Shown here one piece after another: positions 42,255-49,639 of a stretch of DNA of 64,000 bases. The DNA comes from Cyclobacteriaceae bacterium. Lineage in GTDB: Bacteria > Bacteroidota > Bacteroidia > Cytophagales > Cyclobacteriaceae. Positions within the stretch are counted from its first letter, which is position 1. The number at the start of each line of letters is the position of its first letter. The translations under genes and the position numbers were made by a program. The DNA is taken from assembly GCA_030584025.1 (NCBI GenBank), contig CP129487.1, positions 868,001 through 932,000 on the forward strand. Reading direction: 5' to 3'. The notes beneath the pieces are model-generated. The model ran no database searches, was not told the origin of the DNA, and saw nothing but the letters and a program-made list of their open reading frames with translations.

Positions 42255-43580
42255 ATGAAGGTATCCGGGATCGTGTTTTTAGTGTTTTGGTCGTTACAAG
42301 TAAATGGCCAGGTAGTGAATGTATTGGTTGACAGTTCGGTCAATACGCGCGGCCAGTATCCAACCGAACCAGGAATTGCCATCAGTTTTAAGGACCCGAA
42401 TAAGCTGGTGCTGGGCGCATCATCAGGTAAGGTGTACGTAACTGAAGATGGCGGTAAGGAATGGAAGAATGTGAACCTCACTTCTCCTTTTGGTATCGGT
42501 TATGGTGCCCGGGTGTTATCCGACTTCTCGGGTAATTTCTACTACATCCATTTAGCTGATCCGGATGTAAAAGCTTCAGAAACGTTTCATGACAGAATTG
42601 TGGTGCAGCGATCGAAAGACAATGGCCACACATGGGATGGTGGCAATGAAGCAGGATATAATCCGCCTAACTACCAGGTTCAGCCGAATGCCATTGCTGA
42701 TCGGAAAGGAAACATTTACCTCACGTGGACGGAAATTGAAAAACCCGGCAGCAAAGAAGCTGAATGCGTATCGCGAATACTTTTCAGCAAGTCTTCTAAT
42801 GGATCGAAATGGTCTAAGCCGTCAATCATTTCTGTTCAAGGCGGCAATTGTATTGATGGTGATGGTATGGCAAAAGGGGGAGTACCCGCTATTGCCTCTG
42901 ATGGGAAGATGTTTGTGGCCTGGTCGCAAAATGGAATCTTATACCTCGATCGGTCCTTTGATGGTGGAGACTTTTGGCTTTCCAATGATATTGCCATAAC
43001 CGAACAGCGAGGCGGTTGGAAATTTGATATTCCAGGCGTTCAATCGGTAAATGGTTTACCAACCTTGATCTGCAACAATACCAAGGGAAATTTTGCTGGT
43101 GCCTTGTATCTGGTGTGGGCCGAACAGGTTGCGGACGATGATACCGATATTTATTTCACACGTTCATTAAACTATGGCGATAACTGGACACAACCTGCAC
43201 GCATCAACGATGATGATCCGGGTAAACATCAGTTTATGCCGGCCATGACGATTGATCAGGTAACAGGGCATGTTTACATTTTGTATTACGACAGAAGAGA
43301 TCATGATGACAATAAAACCGATGTGTACATGGCTTGGTCAGACGATCATGGAGCCACATTTAAAAACGTAAAGGTTAGCCAAACGCCTTTTCTTCCGCAA
43401 GACGAATCACTAGGAACGCATATCAGCATTGCTGCACATAACGGAATAATCACACCAGTATGGACACGTAGTGATAATGGCAAGTCAAGCATCTGGATGG
43501 CGATCATCCGACATTCCGAGCTTGCAGGTGCCCAACCTGAACCTGTTAGTGATAAGAAGAAAAAGAAAAAGTCAGACTGA
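42255..43580 (+). CDS. secreted sialidase-like (BNR/Asp-box) beta-propeller protein
   Basis: From the ATG at 42255 it has 441 residues: signal peptide (MKVSGIVFLVFWSLQVNGQ) and a six-bladed-type propeller. Five Asp-box-like motifs are visible: VTEDGGKEW, SKDNGHTW, SFDGGDFW, SLNYGDNW and SDDHGATF. Whether it is a true exo-sialidase is unclear: I do not see an unmistakable FRIP motif, so it may be a generic BNR protein. The C-terminus is a run of Lys. TAAGTTTG (42241-42248) lies six bases before the ATG. The 3' end overlaps the convergent FrnE-like gene by nine bases. Confidence 0.78.
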   Translation: MKVSGIVFLVFWSLQVNGQVVNVLVDSSVNTRGQYPTEPGIAISFKDPNKLVLGASSGKVYVTEDGGKEWKNVNLTSPFGIGYGARVLSDFSGNFYYIHLADPDVKASETFHDRIVVQRSKDNGHTWDGGNEAGYNPPNYQVQPNAIADRKGNIYLTWTEIEKPGSKEAECVSRILFSKSSNGSKWSKPSIISVQGGNCIDGDGMAKGGVPAIASDGKMFVAWSQNGILYLDRSFDGGDFWLSNDIAITEQRGGWKFDIPGVQSVNGLPTLICNNTKGNFAGALYLVWAEQVADDDTDIYFTRSLNYGDNWTQPARINDDDPGKHQFMPAMTIDQVTGHVYILYYDRRDHDDNKTDVYMAWSDDHGATFKNVKVSQTPFLPQDESLGTHISIAAHNGIITPVWTRSDNGKSSIWMAIIRHSELAGAQPEPVSDKKKKKKSD

Positions 43581-44228
43581 TGCGTTTTCCATCGCAGCTT
43601 TTTGAATCACTTCGATAAACGCTTCGGGTGGTTGCGCCCCCGATAGTCCGTATTTGTTGTTAATGATGTAGAATGGAACTCCGGTTATTCCCAATTGTTG
43701 AATTTCCTTTTCAGCTTGAATTACTTCGGCCACGCCCACGTCAGTTGAAAGCAGTTGTTCCACCACGTTTCTTTCCATGCCAGCTTGCGTTGCACACGTA
43801 ATCAAATTTTCATTTTTGCTGAGATCAACTCCATCCGTAAAGTATGCCTTCATAAAGGCTTCCTTCACTTCAGTTTGCTTGTTAACATGTTTAGCCAACT
43901 GTATAATGCGATGCGCATGGCGTGTATTGGGTGAAACAGCTTGTTTGTGGAAATTGAAGACGAGTCCCTCCTCAGCGGCCACTTGTGTAACGTGTGCTGT
44001 TATTTTATCGTAGCGTTCTTCACCACCGAATTTCTGCGATAAGTATTGCTTTTGATTTACACCGCTTTCCGGAATGGAAGGGTTCAGTTCGAACGGATGA
44101 TAGGTTACCTCGAACGTATATTCGCTGTTCAGTTTGTTAAGTGCTTTCTCCAGCCTGCGTTTGCCAATGTAACACCACGGACAAACCACATCGGAGATTA
44201 CATCAACCTTGATGGTTGGTTTAGTCAT
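43572..44228 (-). CDS. DsbA-family oxidoreductase (FrnE-like)
   Basis: Thioredoxin-fold enzyme of the 2-hydroxychromene-2-carboxylate isomerase / FrnE group, 218 residues, no signal peptide, so cytoplasmic. The redox motif is DVVCPWCYIGKRRLEKAL (CPWC) near residue 16. An all-helical insertion is followed by the cis-Pro loop ITGVPFYIINNKYGLSGAQPPEAF. Its partner proteins are unknown. Convergent with the sialidase-like gene and divergent from ahcY. Confidence 0.88.
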   Translation of the reverse strand: MTKPTIKVDVISDVVCPWCYIGKRRLEKALNKLNSEYTFEVTYHPFELNPSIPESGVNQKQYLSQKFGGEERYDKITAHVTQVAAEEGLVFNFHKQAVSPNTRHAHRIIQLAKHVNKQTEVKEAFMKAYFTDGVDLSKNENLITCATQAGMERNVVEQLLSTDVGVAEVIQAEKEIQQLGITGVPFYIINNKYGLSGAQPPEAFIEVIQKAAMENASV

Positions 44229-44409
44229 CTTTTTAATTCAGTTAAACAAAACATTCAAACAGGTCAATCGTTGAAATGGTTCAAACAATTTAGCATTGGC
44301 ACTGGTTAGAACATGGCTTGGGCATGATAAGGATTTTTGGATCCTTTATGGTATTTTTGCCACTGCTTTAACTCAAAAACTGGCTTTAAACACAAAAAAC
44401 TCAATAAAA

Positions 44410-45711
44410 ATGGTTGATACGCTGAAATTCAAAGTAAAAGACATTTCCCTGGCAGATTGGGGAAGAAAAGAAATTAAACTGGCTGAAGCAGAAATGCCGG
44501 GCCTTATGGCAATCCGTGAAGAGTATGGTGCTAAGCAGCCCCTGAAAGGCGCGCGCATTGCCGGCTGTTTACACATGACCATTCAAACGGCTGTGTTGAT
44601 CGAAACACTTATCGAATTGGGTGCTGAAGTAACCTGGTCGAGCTGCAATATTTTCTCAACGCAGGATCATGCCGCGGCCGCCATTGCTGCTGCCGGTATC
44701 CCGGTGTTTGCCTGGAAGGGCATGAACGAGCAGGAATTTGATTGGTGTATTGAACAGACTTTGTTCGCATTCAAAGATGGCAAGCCGTTGAACATGATTT
44801 TGGATGATGGTGGCGACCTGACCAACATGGTGTTGGATCGTTTCCCTGAATTGGTTGCCGGCATTAAAGGAATTTCGGAAGAGACTACTACCGGTGTTCA
44901 CCGTTTGATTGAGCGTGAGAACAATGGTAAACTTCCATTGCCAGCCATCAACATCAACGACTCGGTTACCAAATCGAAGTTTGATAACAAGTATGGTTGT
45001 AAGGAATCGCTGGTTGATGCAATCCGCAGAGCAACTGATGTAATGATGGCTGGTAAAGTAGCAGTCGTTGCCGGTTATGGTGATGTTGGAAAAGGTTCTG
45101 CCGCTTCGTTGCGCGGAGCCGGTGCGCGTGTTATTGTAACTGAAATTGATCCGATCTGTGCGCTACAGGCTGCGATGGATGGATATGCGGTTAAGAAGAT
45201 GGATGATGCCGTAAAAGAAGCCGACATTGTAGTAACCGCTACGGGTAACTTTGGTATTGTACAAGCCCGTCACTTCCAGGCGATGAAGGACAAGACCATT
45301 GTTTGTAACATCGGCCACTTTGATAATGAAATTGATGTAGCGTGGTTGAAAGCCAATGCCAGCCGCGATGAAGTAAAACCTCAGGTTGATTTGTATACGC
45401 TGAAGAGCGGAAACCAGATCATCTTATTGGCTGAAGGCCGTTTGGTGAACTTAGGTTGTGCTACAGGCCACCCTTCGTTTGTGATGTCAAACTCATTCAC
45501 GAACCAAACTCTTGCGCAAATTGAATTGTGGAACAATGCAGGTAAGTATGAGAACAAAGTTTACATGCTGCCGAAGCACTTGGATGAAAAAGTGGCCATG
45601 CTGCACCTGAAGAAGATTGGTGTAGAACTGGAAACGCTTTCACCTGAACAAGCCAAATACATTGGTGTGGAAGTAAAAGGTCCGTTTAAGCCGGATTACT
45701 ACCGCTATTGA
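44410..45711 (+). CDS. ahcY: adenosylhomocysteinase (SAH hydrolase)
   Basis: Cleaves S-adenosylhomocysteine to adenosine and homocysteine, recycling the product of methylations. I use the ATG at 44410 (MVDTLKFKVKDISLADWGRKEI), giving 433 residues; the frame is open to 44296 but those 38 codons do not resemble the family. Signatures: GCLHMTIQTAVLIETL, SSCNIFSTQDHAAAAIA, the NAD-binding AGYGDVGKGSAASLRG, GHFDNEIDVAWL, HPSFVMSNSFTNQ and C-terminal KPDYYRY. A strong terminator follows. A TATTTTTG match occurs at 44352-44359 in the leader. Confidence 0.98.
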   Translation: MVDTLKFKVKDISLADWGRKEIKLAEAEMPGLMAIREEYGAKQPLKGARIAGCLHMTIQTAVLIETLIELGAEVTWSSCNIFSTQDHAAAAIAAAGIPVFAWKGMNEQEFDWCIEQTLFAFKDGKPLNMILDDGGDLTNMVLDRFPELVAGIKGISEETTTGVHRLIERENNGKLPLPAININDSVTKSKFDNKYGCKESLVDAIRRATDVMMAGKVAVVAGYGDVGKGSAASLRGAGARVIVTEIDPICALQAAMDGYAVKKMDDAVKEADIVVTATGNFGIVQARHFQAMKDKTIVCNIGHFDNEIDVAWLKANASRDEVKPQVDLYTLKSGNQIILLAEGRLVNLGCATGHPSFVMSNSFTNQTLAQIELWNNAGKYENKVYMLPKHLDEKVAMLHLKKIGVELETLSPEQAKYIGVEVKGPFKPDYYRY

Positions 45712-45737
45712 TTTTTGAGAATCATGTTAAGATCAAG

Positions 45738-45765
45738 AAACCCTGTAGCGATACAGGGTTTTTTT
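45738..45765 (+). terminator. Rho-independent terminator after ahcY
   Basis: AAACCCTGTA (45738-45747) pairs with TACAGGGTTT (45752-45761) with a GCGA tetraloop and is followed by TTTT. It lies 27 bp after the ahcY stop and 23 bp before the next start codon. Confidence 0.93.
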
Positions 45766-45788
45766 ATGATGATGGTTATCTTTGTGGT

Positions 45789-46067
45789 ATGAAAGGGTTT
45801 ATAATAACAGTATTCAGCGTTTGTTTATTTGTTTTAACCGCCACAATATCACGCACAAGCGAGGAAGTTGAGTTAACCTGCGTTAAGAAACAGATGGCTA
45901 CACAAACGTGCCATTACAATTTTACCATCAACGGTATCCGGTATCGGTTTATTGACAACGGCTGCAAGAGTAAAAAAGAGGACATCCTGAAAAAGGCCAA
46001 AGAGGGCAAACTGGCCCTAGCCAAAGATTGGAAGATTGATTGCGAGGTTAAGAAAGGTGACGATTAA
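45789..46067 (+). CDS. small secreted hypothetical protein
   Basis: From the ATG at 45789 it has 92 residues; the open frame back to 45708 runs through the ahcY terminator and is not used. The N-terminus is a signal peptide (MKGFIITVFSVCLFVLTATIS). The mature part has four Cys (LTCVKKQMATQTCHYNF, DNGCKSKK, IDCEVKKGDD) that could form two disulfides, and it is Lys-rich. TATCTTTG (45777-45784) lies four bases before the ATG. No family recognised. Confidence 0.65.
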   Translation: MKGFIITVFSVCLFVLTATISRTSEEVELTCVKKQMATQTCHYNFTINGIRYRFIDNGCKSKKEDILKKAKEGKLALAKDWKIDCEVKKGDD

Positions 46068-46076
46068 TTTTATCCT

Positions 46077-46601
46077 TTAGAAATTCATTCTTGTTCTGCG
46101 CTCAAACCAGGGCTTTAGTATAGCCCGATCGAGTACCAGAAAAGCCAGGGCAATGTTGAGCATGATAATGATGTTCATGATCAGCTTTCCGTTTACCGGA
46201 ATGGTAGGTAAACTTTCCTGAATGTATTTGTTCTGTATGCCCATGTCATTAAGATCAATGGCGCCTGTGCTATCAAATACGCCAGCTGATAATAGAAAAG
46301 CACCTATGCCTACGGCAATCATCACACCGATCAAAAGAAAAATTCCGTTTTTCAGAGAAAGTCCACTACGCAGCGGATATTGATCCAGTCCGCTCATCAC
46401 GCGCTGTGTAAAATTTTTAGAGGGCTGTTCAAGTGTTGAGGTTTTTAAAACCTGTGTAACGGTTTGCAAGGCAGCCAGTCGTTGTTGCAAAACCGGTGAT
46501 GAGGCCAGTTCCTGATCCAGACGCGCTTTTTCGGATGGTGATAAAGTTCCATCCAGGTACGCGATCAGGTTTTCTTCTTGTTGTTTGCTGATATTTTTCA
46601 T
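46077..46601 (-). CDS. anti-sigma factor-like membrane protein
   Basis: 174 residues. The N-terminal LIAYLDGTLSPSEKARLDQELASSPVLQQRLAAL is the helical anti-sigma start found in Bacteroidota, without the zinc-binding His and Cys. One membrane helix lies around 85-108 (GIFLLIGVMIAVGIGAFLLSAG) and a second around 140-158 (LIMNIIIMLNIALAFLVL), giving a cytoplasmic basic tail. It starts ten bp after the ECF sigma gene, its likely target. Confidence 0.8.
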   Translation of the reverse strand: MKNISKQQEENLIAYLDGTLSPSEKARLDQELASSPVLQQRLAALQTVTQVLKTSTLEQPSKNFTQRVMSGLDQYPLRSGLSLKNGIFLLIGVMIAVGIGAFLLSAGVFDSTGAIDLNDMGIQNKYIQESLPTIPVNGKLIMNIIIMLNIALAFLVLDRAILKPWFERRTRMNF

Positions 46602-46611
46602 GGCCGTATGG

Positions 46612-47166
46612 CTATAAAGTTAATGCTTCTTTTTTTAATAATAAGGTCAATTCTTCCGCCAATCGCTGGCGTGCCCGGTGCACCCGTACCTTTACGGTAT
46701 TGGCTTGCATGCCGGTAATTTCCGCTATCTCCTCCAGTGAGAATTCCTCCAGGTAAAACAAACTGATAGCCAGTTTATCGGCCTCATTCAATTTGTTCAT
46801 GGCCTGCTGAATATACTTTTTTTTATCGCTGCGTTCCAGGATGCCTTCTGCTTCCTGTCCGTACTCCACCACCGTTGTTTCAATATCCTGAAACTTTACC
46901 TTGTGCTTCCGCTTATAACTGACTGCTGTATTGAACACAATCCGGTAAAGCCAGGTTGAAAACTTCGCATCACGCTTGAAATTCTTCAGGTGATGGTAGG
47001 CTTTTATAAACGCATCCTGTGCGGCTTCTTCGGCCTCCGATCGGTTTTCCAGGATTTTGTAGGCAATGGTAAAGGCATAGCTTTTATGCCTGTCTACCAA
47101 TTCGGCATAAACGGCCTGGTTGCCGGCAAGAATCCTGTCAATTAACTCAAATTCGGGGTCTGTCAT
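46612..47166 (-). CDS. ECF-type RNA polymerase sigma factor (RpoE-like)
   Basis: 184 residues. Region 2 includes ILENRSEAEEAAQDAFIKAYHHLKNFKRDAKFSTWLYRIVFNTAVSYKRK; region 4 includes LNEADKLAISLFYLEEFSLEEIAEITGMQANTVKVRVHRARQRLAEEL with its helix-turn-helix. It is followed by the anti-sigma gene and is divergent from a DUF6249 gene. Both divergent promoter regions carry TGTAAC-N17-CGTC, the AAC/CGT layout used by ECF factors, suggesting autoregulation. Its -10-like CGTC is only 11 bases from the ATG, so the leader must be very short. Confidence 0.95.
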   Translation of the reverse strand: MTDPEFELIDRILAGNQAVYAELVDRHKSYAFTIAYKILENRSEAEEAAQDAFIKAYHHLKNFKRDAKFSTWLYRIVFNTAVSYKRKHKVKFQDIETTVVEYGQEAEGILERSDKKKYIQQAMNKLNEADKLAISLFYLEEFSLEEIAEITGMQANTVKVRVHRARQRLAEELTLLLKKEALTL

Positions 47167-47177
47167 GACGCACCTTG

Positions 47178-47204
47178 GACGCAGTATTTCATGCTTAAGT
47201 TACA
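47178..47204 (-). promoter_or_regulatory. candidate ECF promoter for the sigma-anti-sigma operon
   Basis: On the minus strand TGTAAC (47199-47204) and CGTC (47178-47181) are separated by exactly 17 bases. The same words at the same distance occur on the plus strand at 47266-47292. AAC at -35 and CGT at -10 with this spacing are the usual ECF promoter features. It reads into the ECF sigma gene starting at 47166. Confidence 0.65.
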
Positions 47205-47265
47205 GCTTTATCAGGTAAGTTCGCTTTACCTTCAAGCCGATGCTAAACTAATTTTTGTTCGGCCT

Positions 47266-47292
47266 TGTAACCTGCCTTTAAACACTTGCGTC
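47266..47292 (+). promoter_or_regulatory. candidate ECF promoter for the DUF6249 gene
   Basis: TGTAAC (47266-47271) and CGTC (47289-47292) with a 17-base spacer, ending about 32 bp before the ATG at 47325. It matches the divergent promoter at 47178-47204 in both elements and in spacing, so both are likely read by the adjacent sigma factor. Confidence 0.65.
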
Positions 47293-47324
47293 AAAGGGGC
47301 AGATTTCACTTAAATACTTGAAAT

Positions 47325-47684
47325 ATGAATGATGCAACCTCAGTAATTGGCGTAATGATTCCGATAGTGGGAATAGTAGGCGCGTTTATAATGATTGTTT
47401 ACCTGCGTAGGTTTGAAAATACGGAGCGCATGGCCATGATTGAAAAAGGTGTAGACCCTGCACTTTTTGCTAAAAAGCAACGCAGCGGTACTTCGGGTAC
47501 GCTTCGCGCTTCTCTTTTGTTTATTGGGGCGGGACTTGGTTTACTGATCGCGTATTTTCTGGATCGCGCCTTCTATATGGAAGAAGTAGCGTATTTCTCC
47601 ATGCTTTTCATCTTCGGTGGTTTGGGCTTGGGTGCCGCGTACATGATTGAAGAAAAGAAGCACCGCGAGGAACAAAACAGATAA
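47325..47684 (+). CDS. DUF6249-type small membrane protein
   Basis: 119 residues. Three membrane helices: about 7-26 (VIGVMIPIVGIVGAFIMIVY), 62-80 (SLLFIGAGLGLLIAYFL) and 88-107 (VAYFSMLFIFGGLGLGAAYM). Between helix 1 and 2 is the conserved-looking RRFENTERMAMIEKGVDPALF. It resembles DUF6249 proteins as I recall them; function unknown. Its promoter matches that of the divergent ECF sigma factor, which makes it a probable regulon member. A strong terminator follows. Confidence 0.75.
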   Translation: MNDATSVIGVMIPIVGIVGAFIMIVYLRRFENTERMAMIEKGVDPALFAKKQRSGTSGTLRASLLFIGAGLGLLIAYFLDRAFYMEEVAYFSMLFIFGGLGLGAAYMIEEKKHREEQNR

Positions 47685-47703
47685 CCTGTAACAATCTCAG
47701 GAG

Positions 47704-47741
47704 AGGCTGTTGTCATCATGACGGCAGCCTTTTTTATTTTT
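47704..47741 (+). terminator. Rho-independent terminator after the DUF6249 gene
   Basis: AGGCTGTTGTCAT (47704-47716) and ATGACGGCAGCCT (47718-47730) form a long stem with two G-U pairs, followed by TTTTTATTTTT. The stem is just upstream of the convergent transporter stop at 47754. Confidence 0.9.
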
Positions 47742-47753
47742 AGATACGGGAGG

Positions 47754-49202
47754 TTACCCAAACATCCATTGCACCAAGGTTATGGAAAACAACCAGATGA
47801 TGATGATGGAGATAATGTTCAACAATGCTCCGGCTTTCACCATATCCTGAATGCGGATGTAACCGCTGGAAAAAACAATCGCATTTGGAGGCGTTGCAAT
47901 GGGAAACATCAAGGCAATGCTGGCACCCAGGGTAACCGGCAATCCCATCAAAATCGGATTTACATCCATAACTGCGGCAATACCAAAAACAACCGGAACA
48001 AATACGTTTACCAGCGCTACGTTGCTCATCAGTTCTGAAAGCAGCACCGCTATCACAATCAGAATAAGCGAAAACCAAATGGTAAATTCATTTTGGCCGG
48101 CAATCCATTGACCAACGGCATTGATTATCCCTGCTTCATCCAACCCTTCTGCAAGGCAAAGTCCACCGCCAAAAAGAAACAAAATACCCCATGCCAGCTT
48201 TTCCGTATCCGACCAGGTGAGTATGAATTTACCTTGACTGAAGTTCACCGGCACCATAAACATCAACAGCCCTCCGCACATGCCAATGGTGGTGTCGTTA
48301 AGCAGCTTGATGTTGAGCCATTCATTTATGGGTTGCTGAAACATCCAGAAAAACGCAGTGATTGTAAAAATTACCAATACGAGCTTTTCACTTTTTTTTA
48401 TGGGGCCTAGTTTGGCGAGACGATTCGCAATTAATGCTTCTGAACCTTCAACCTTTTTAAGGTTGTTCGGAAAAATAATTTTCGTAACCAGCAGGTAGTT
48501 CGCCAGAATCAACAGCGCAGCAACCGGCACCCCAATAACCATCCACTCGGCAAAGGAAATTTTCAAATCAAAAAAATCTTCCAACAATCCTTTAAACACC
48601 ACATTGGGTGGTGTGCCTACAATGGTGGCCATGCCGCCCAGTGAACTGGCGTATCCAATGGATAGCAATAAGCCCGTTGCAAAATTTCTTTCTCCCTTAT
48701 TGCTGATGTCTTCAAAGGTTTTGACATCATTGAGCAAAAGATGAACCACCGAAACGGCTATCGGCAACATCATCATCGCGGTGGCGGTGTTACTGATCCA
48801 CATGCTTAACAAGGCAGCGGCCAGCATGAAACCCAGAATAATGCCATTGCCTGATGTGCCCGTAAACCGAATTAATTTCAAGGCAATCCGCTCATGTAGT
48901 TTGTGTTTCTCCAGCGCCAGCGCAATCATGAAGCCACCCATGAACAAGAATATAACCGGGTGTGCGTAGGGTAGAGCCGATTGATCAATCTTCATCACAT
49001 TCAATAACGGAAAACCAACAAGAGGCAAAAAGGCAGTTACCGGAAGGGGAACAGCTTCGGTGATCCACCACGTTAACATCAAACTGGCGAGTGCCAATAC
49101 TTCCGGAGCTTGTGGTGAAATCAGGTTTTCGGGAAAGAAAAAGTACAACGCCACAAACAAGAGTGGTCCTAAAAAAAAGCCGATGCGTTTCGTTGTGCTC
49201 AC
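47754..49202 (-). CDS. SLC13 (DASS) family anion:sodium symporter
   Basis: Inner-membrane carrier of the divalent anion:Na+ symporter family, 482 residues, about 12 helices. Visible signatures include TWWITEAVPLPVTAFLPLVGFP, MWISNTATAMMMLPIAVSVV (the SNT motif of the first substrate loop), LLLSIGYASSLGGMATIVGTPPN, and a repeat near the end with SNVALVNVFVPVVFGIA and FPIATPPNAIVFSSG. Substrate is probably a dicarboxylate or sulfate, not decidable here. It follows the RRM gene but a strong terminator lies between them, so it probably has its own promoter. Confidence 0.93.
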   Translation of the reverse strand: MSTTKRIGFFLGPLLFVALYFFFPENLISPQAPEVLALASLMLTWWITEAVPLPVTAFLPLVGFPLLNVMKIDQSALPYAHPVIFLFMGGFMIALALEKHKLHERIALKLIRFTGTSGNGIILGFMLAAALLSMWISNTATAMMMLPIAVSVVHLLLNDVKTFEDISNKGERNFATGLLLSIGYASSLGGMATIVGTPPNVVFKGLLEDFFDLKISFAEWMVIGVPVAALLILANYLLVTKIIFPNNLKKVEGSEALIANRLAKLGPIKKSEKLVLVIFTITAFFWMFQQPINEWLNIKLLNDTTIGMCGGLLMFMVPVNFSQGKFILTWSDTEKLAWGILFLFGGGLCLAEGLDEAGIINAVGQWIAGQNEFTIWFSLILIVIAVLLSELMSNVALVNVFVPVVFGIAAVMDVNPILMGLPVTLGASIALMFPIATPPNAIVFSSGYIRIQDMVKAGALLNIISIIIIWLFSITLVQWMFG

Positions 49203-49224
49203 CAGTGGAGATTGAACTGTAAAG

Positions 49225-49256
49225 TAAAAAAATAACCCCGGGGTTAACGGGGTTAT
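49225..49256 (-). terminator. Rho-independent terminator after the RRM gene
   Basis: On the plus strand ATAACCCCG (49232-49240) and CGGGGTTAT (49248-49256) form a nine-pair stem. Read on the minus strand the stem is followed by a T run (49231 down to 49226). It lies 25 bp after the RRM protein stop and before the transporter gene. Confidence 0.93.
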
Positions 49257-49280
49257 CAGGTTTTAACGTGGGAAATTTTT

Positions 49281-49535
49281 TTAAGATCGTTCCCCCTTTG
49301 GATTAGCAGGCTTCACCACGATTACGCGGCCATCCAGCTCTTTTTCATTTAATCCATCAATGGCAGCCTGTGCTTCTACATCGTTGGGCATTTCTACAAA
49401 TCCATATCCTTTAGAGCGACCGGTTTCGCGATCTTTAACAATTTTCACGGACGAAACTTCACCATACTGAGCAAAAGCACTTTGTAAATCCTCTTGCCGG
49501 GTCTTGAAATTGAGTTTGGCAACAAAAATGTTCAT
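49281..49535 (-). CDS. RNA-binding protein with a single RRM domain
   Basis: 84 residues, all RRM. RNP2 is IFVAKL at the very N-terminus and RNP1 is KGYGFVEM near residue 42, with DRETGRSKGYGFVEM as in cyanobacterial and plant glycine-rich RNA-binding proteins; no glycine tail is present. Such small proteins are often cold- or stress-induced RNA chaperones in bacteria. The leader contains a seven-pair hairpin (49563-49583). Confidence 0.93.
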   Translation of the reverse strand: MNIFVAKLNFKTRQEDLQSAFAQYGEVSSVKIVKDRETGRSKGYGFVEMPNDVEAQAAIDGLNEKELDGRVIVVKPANPKGERS

Positions 49536-49562
49536 GATAACAGAGAAATTAAGTTAAAATTA

Positions 49563-49583
49563 TAGCCGACTGCGCATCGGCTA
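49563..49583 (-). other. leader or terminal hairpin between pgk and the RRM gene
   Basis: TAGCCGA (49563-49569) pairs with TCGGCTA (49577-49583); the loop CTGCGCA includes the palindrome TGCGCA. No T tract follows, so it is not a standard terminator for pgk. It could be a structural element in the 5' leader of the RRM mRNA. Confidence 0.4.
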
Positions 49584-49639
49584 ATCAAATATAAAGAATT
49601 AATTGATTTTTAAAATAGCCGCCTTGTGCTGGTGCTGCT

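Noticed and set aside
44296..44409. 38-codon N-terminal extension of ahcY
   Set aside because: The residues do not resemble SAH hydrolases, while the ATG at 44410 gives the expected start.
44229..44409. SAM or SAH riboswitch before ahcY
   Set aside because: I looked for the conserved core and stems and saw none. A covariance model search would be decisive.
45708..45788. Longer start of the 92-residue secreted protein
   Set aside because: The extension reads through the ahcY terminator hairpin and would bury the signal peptide.
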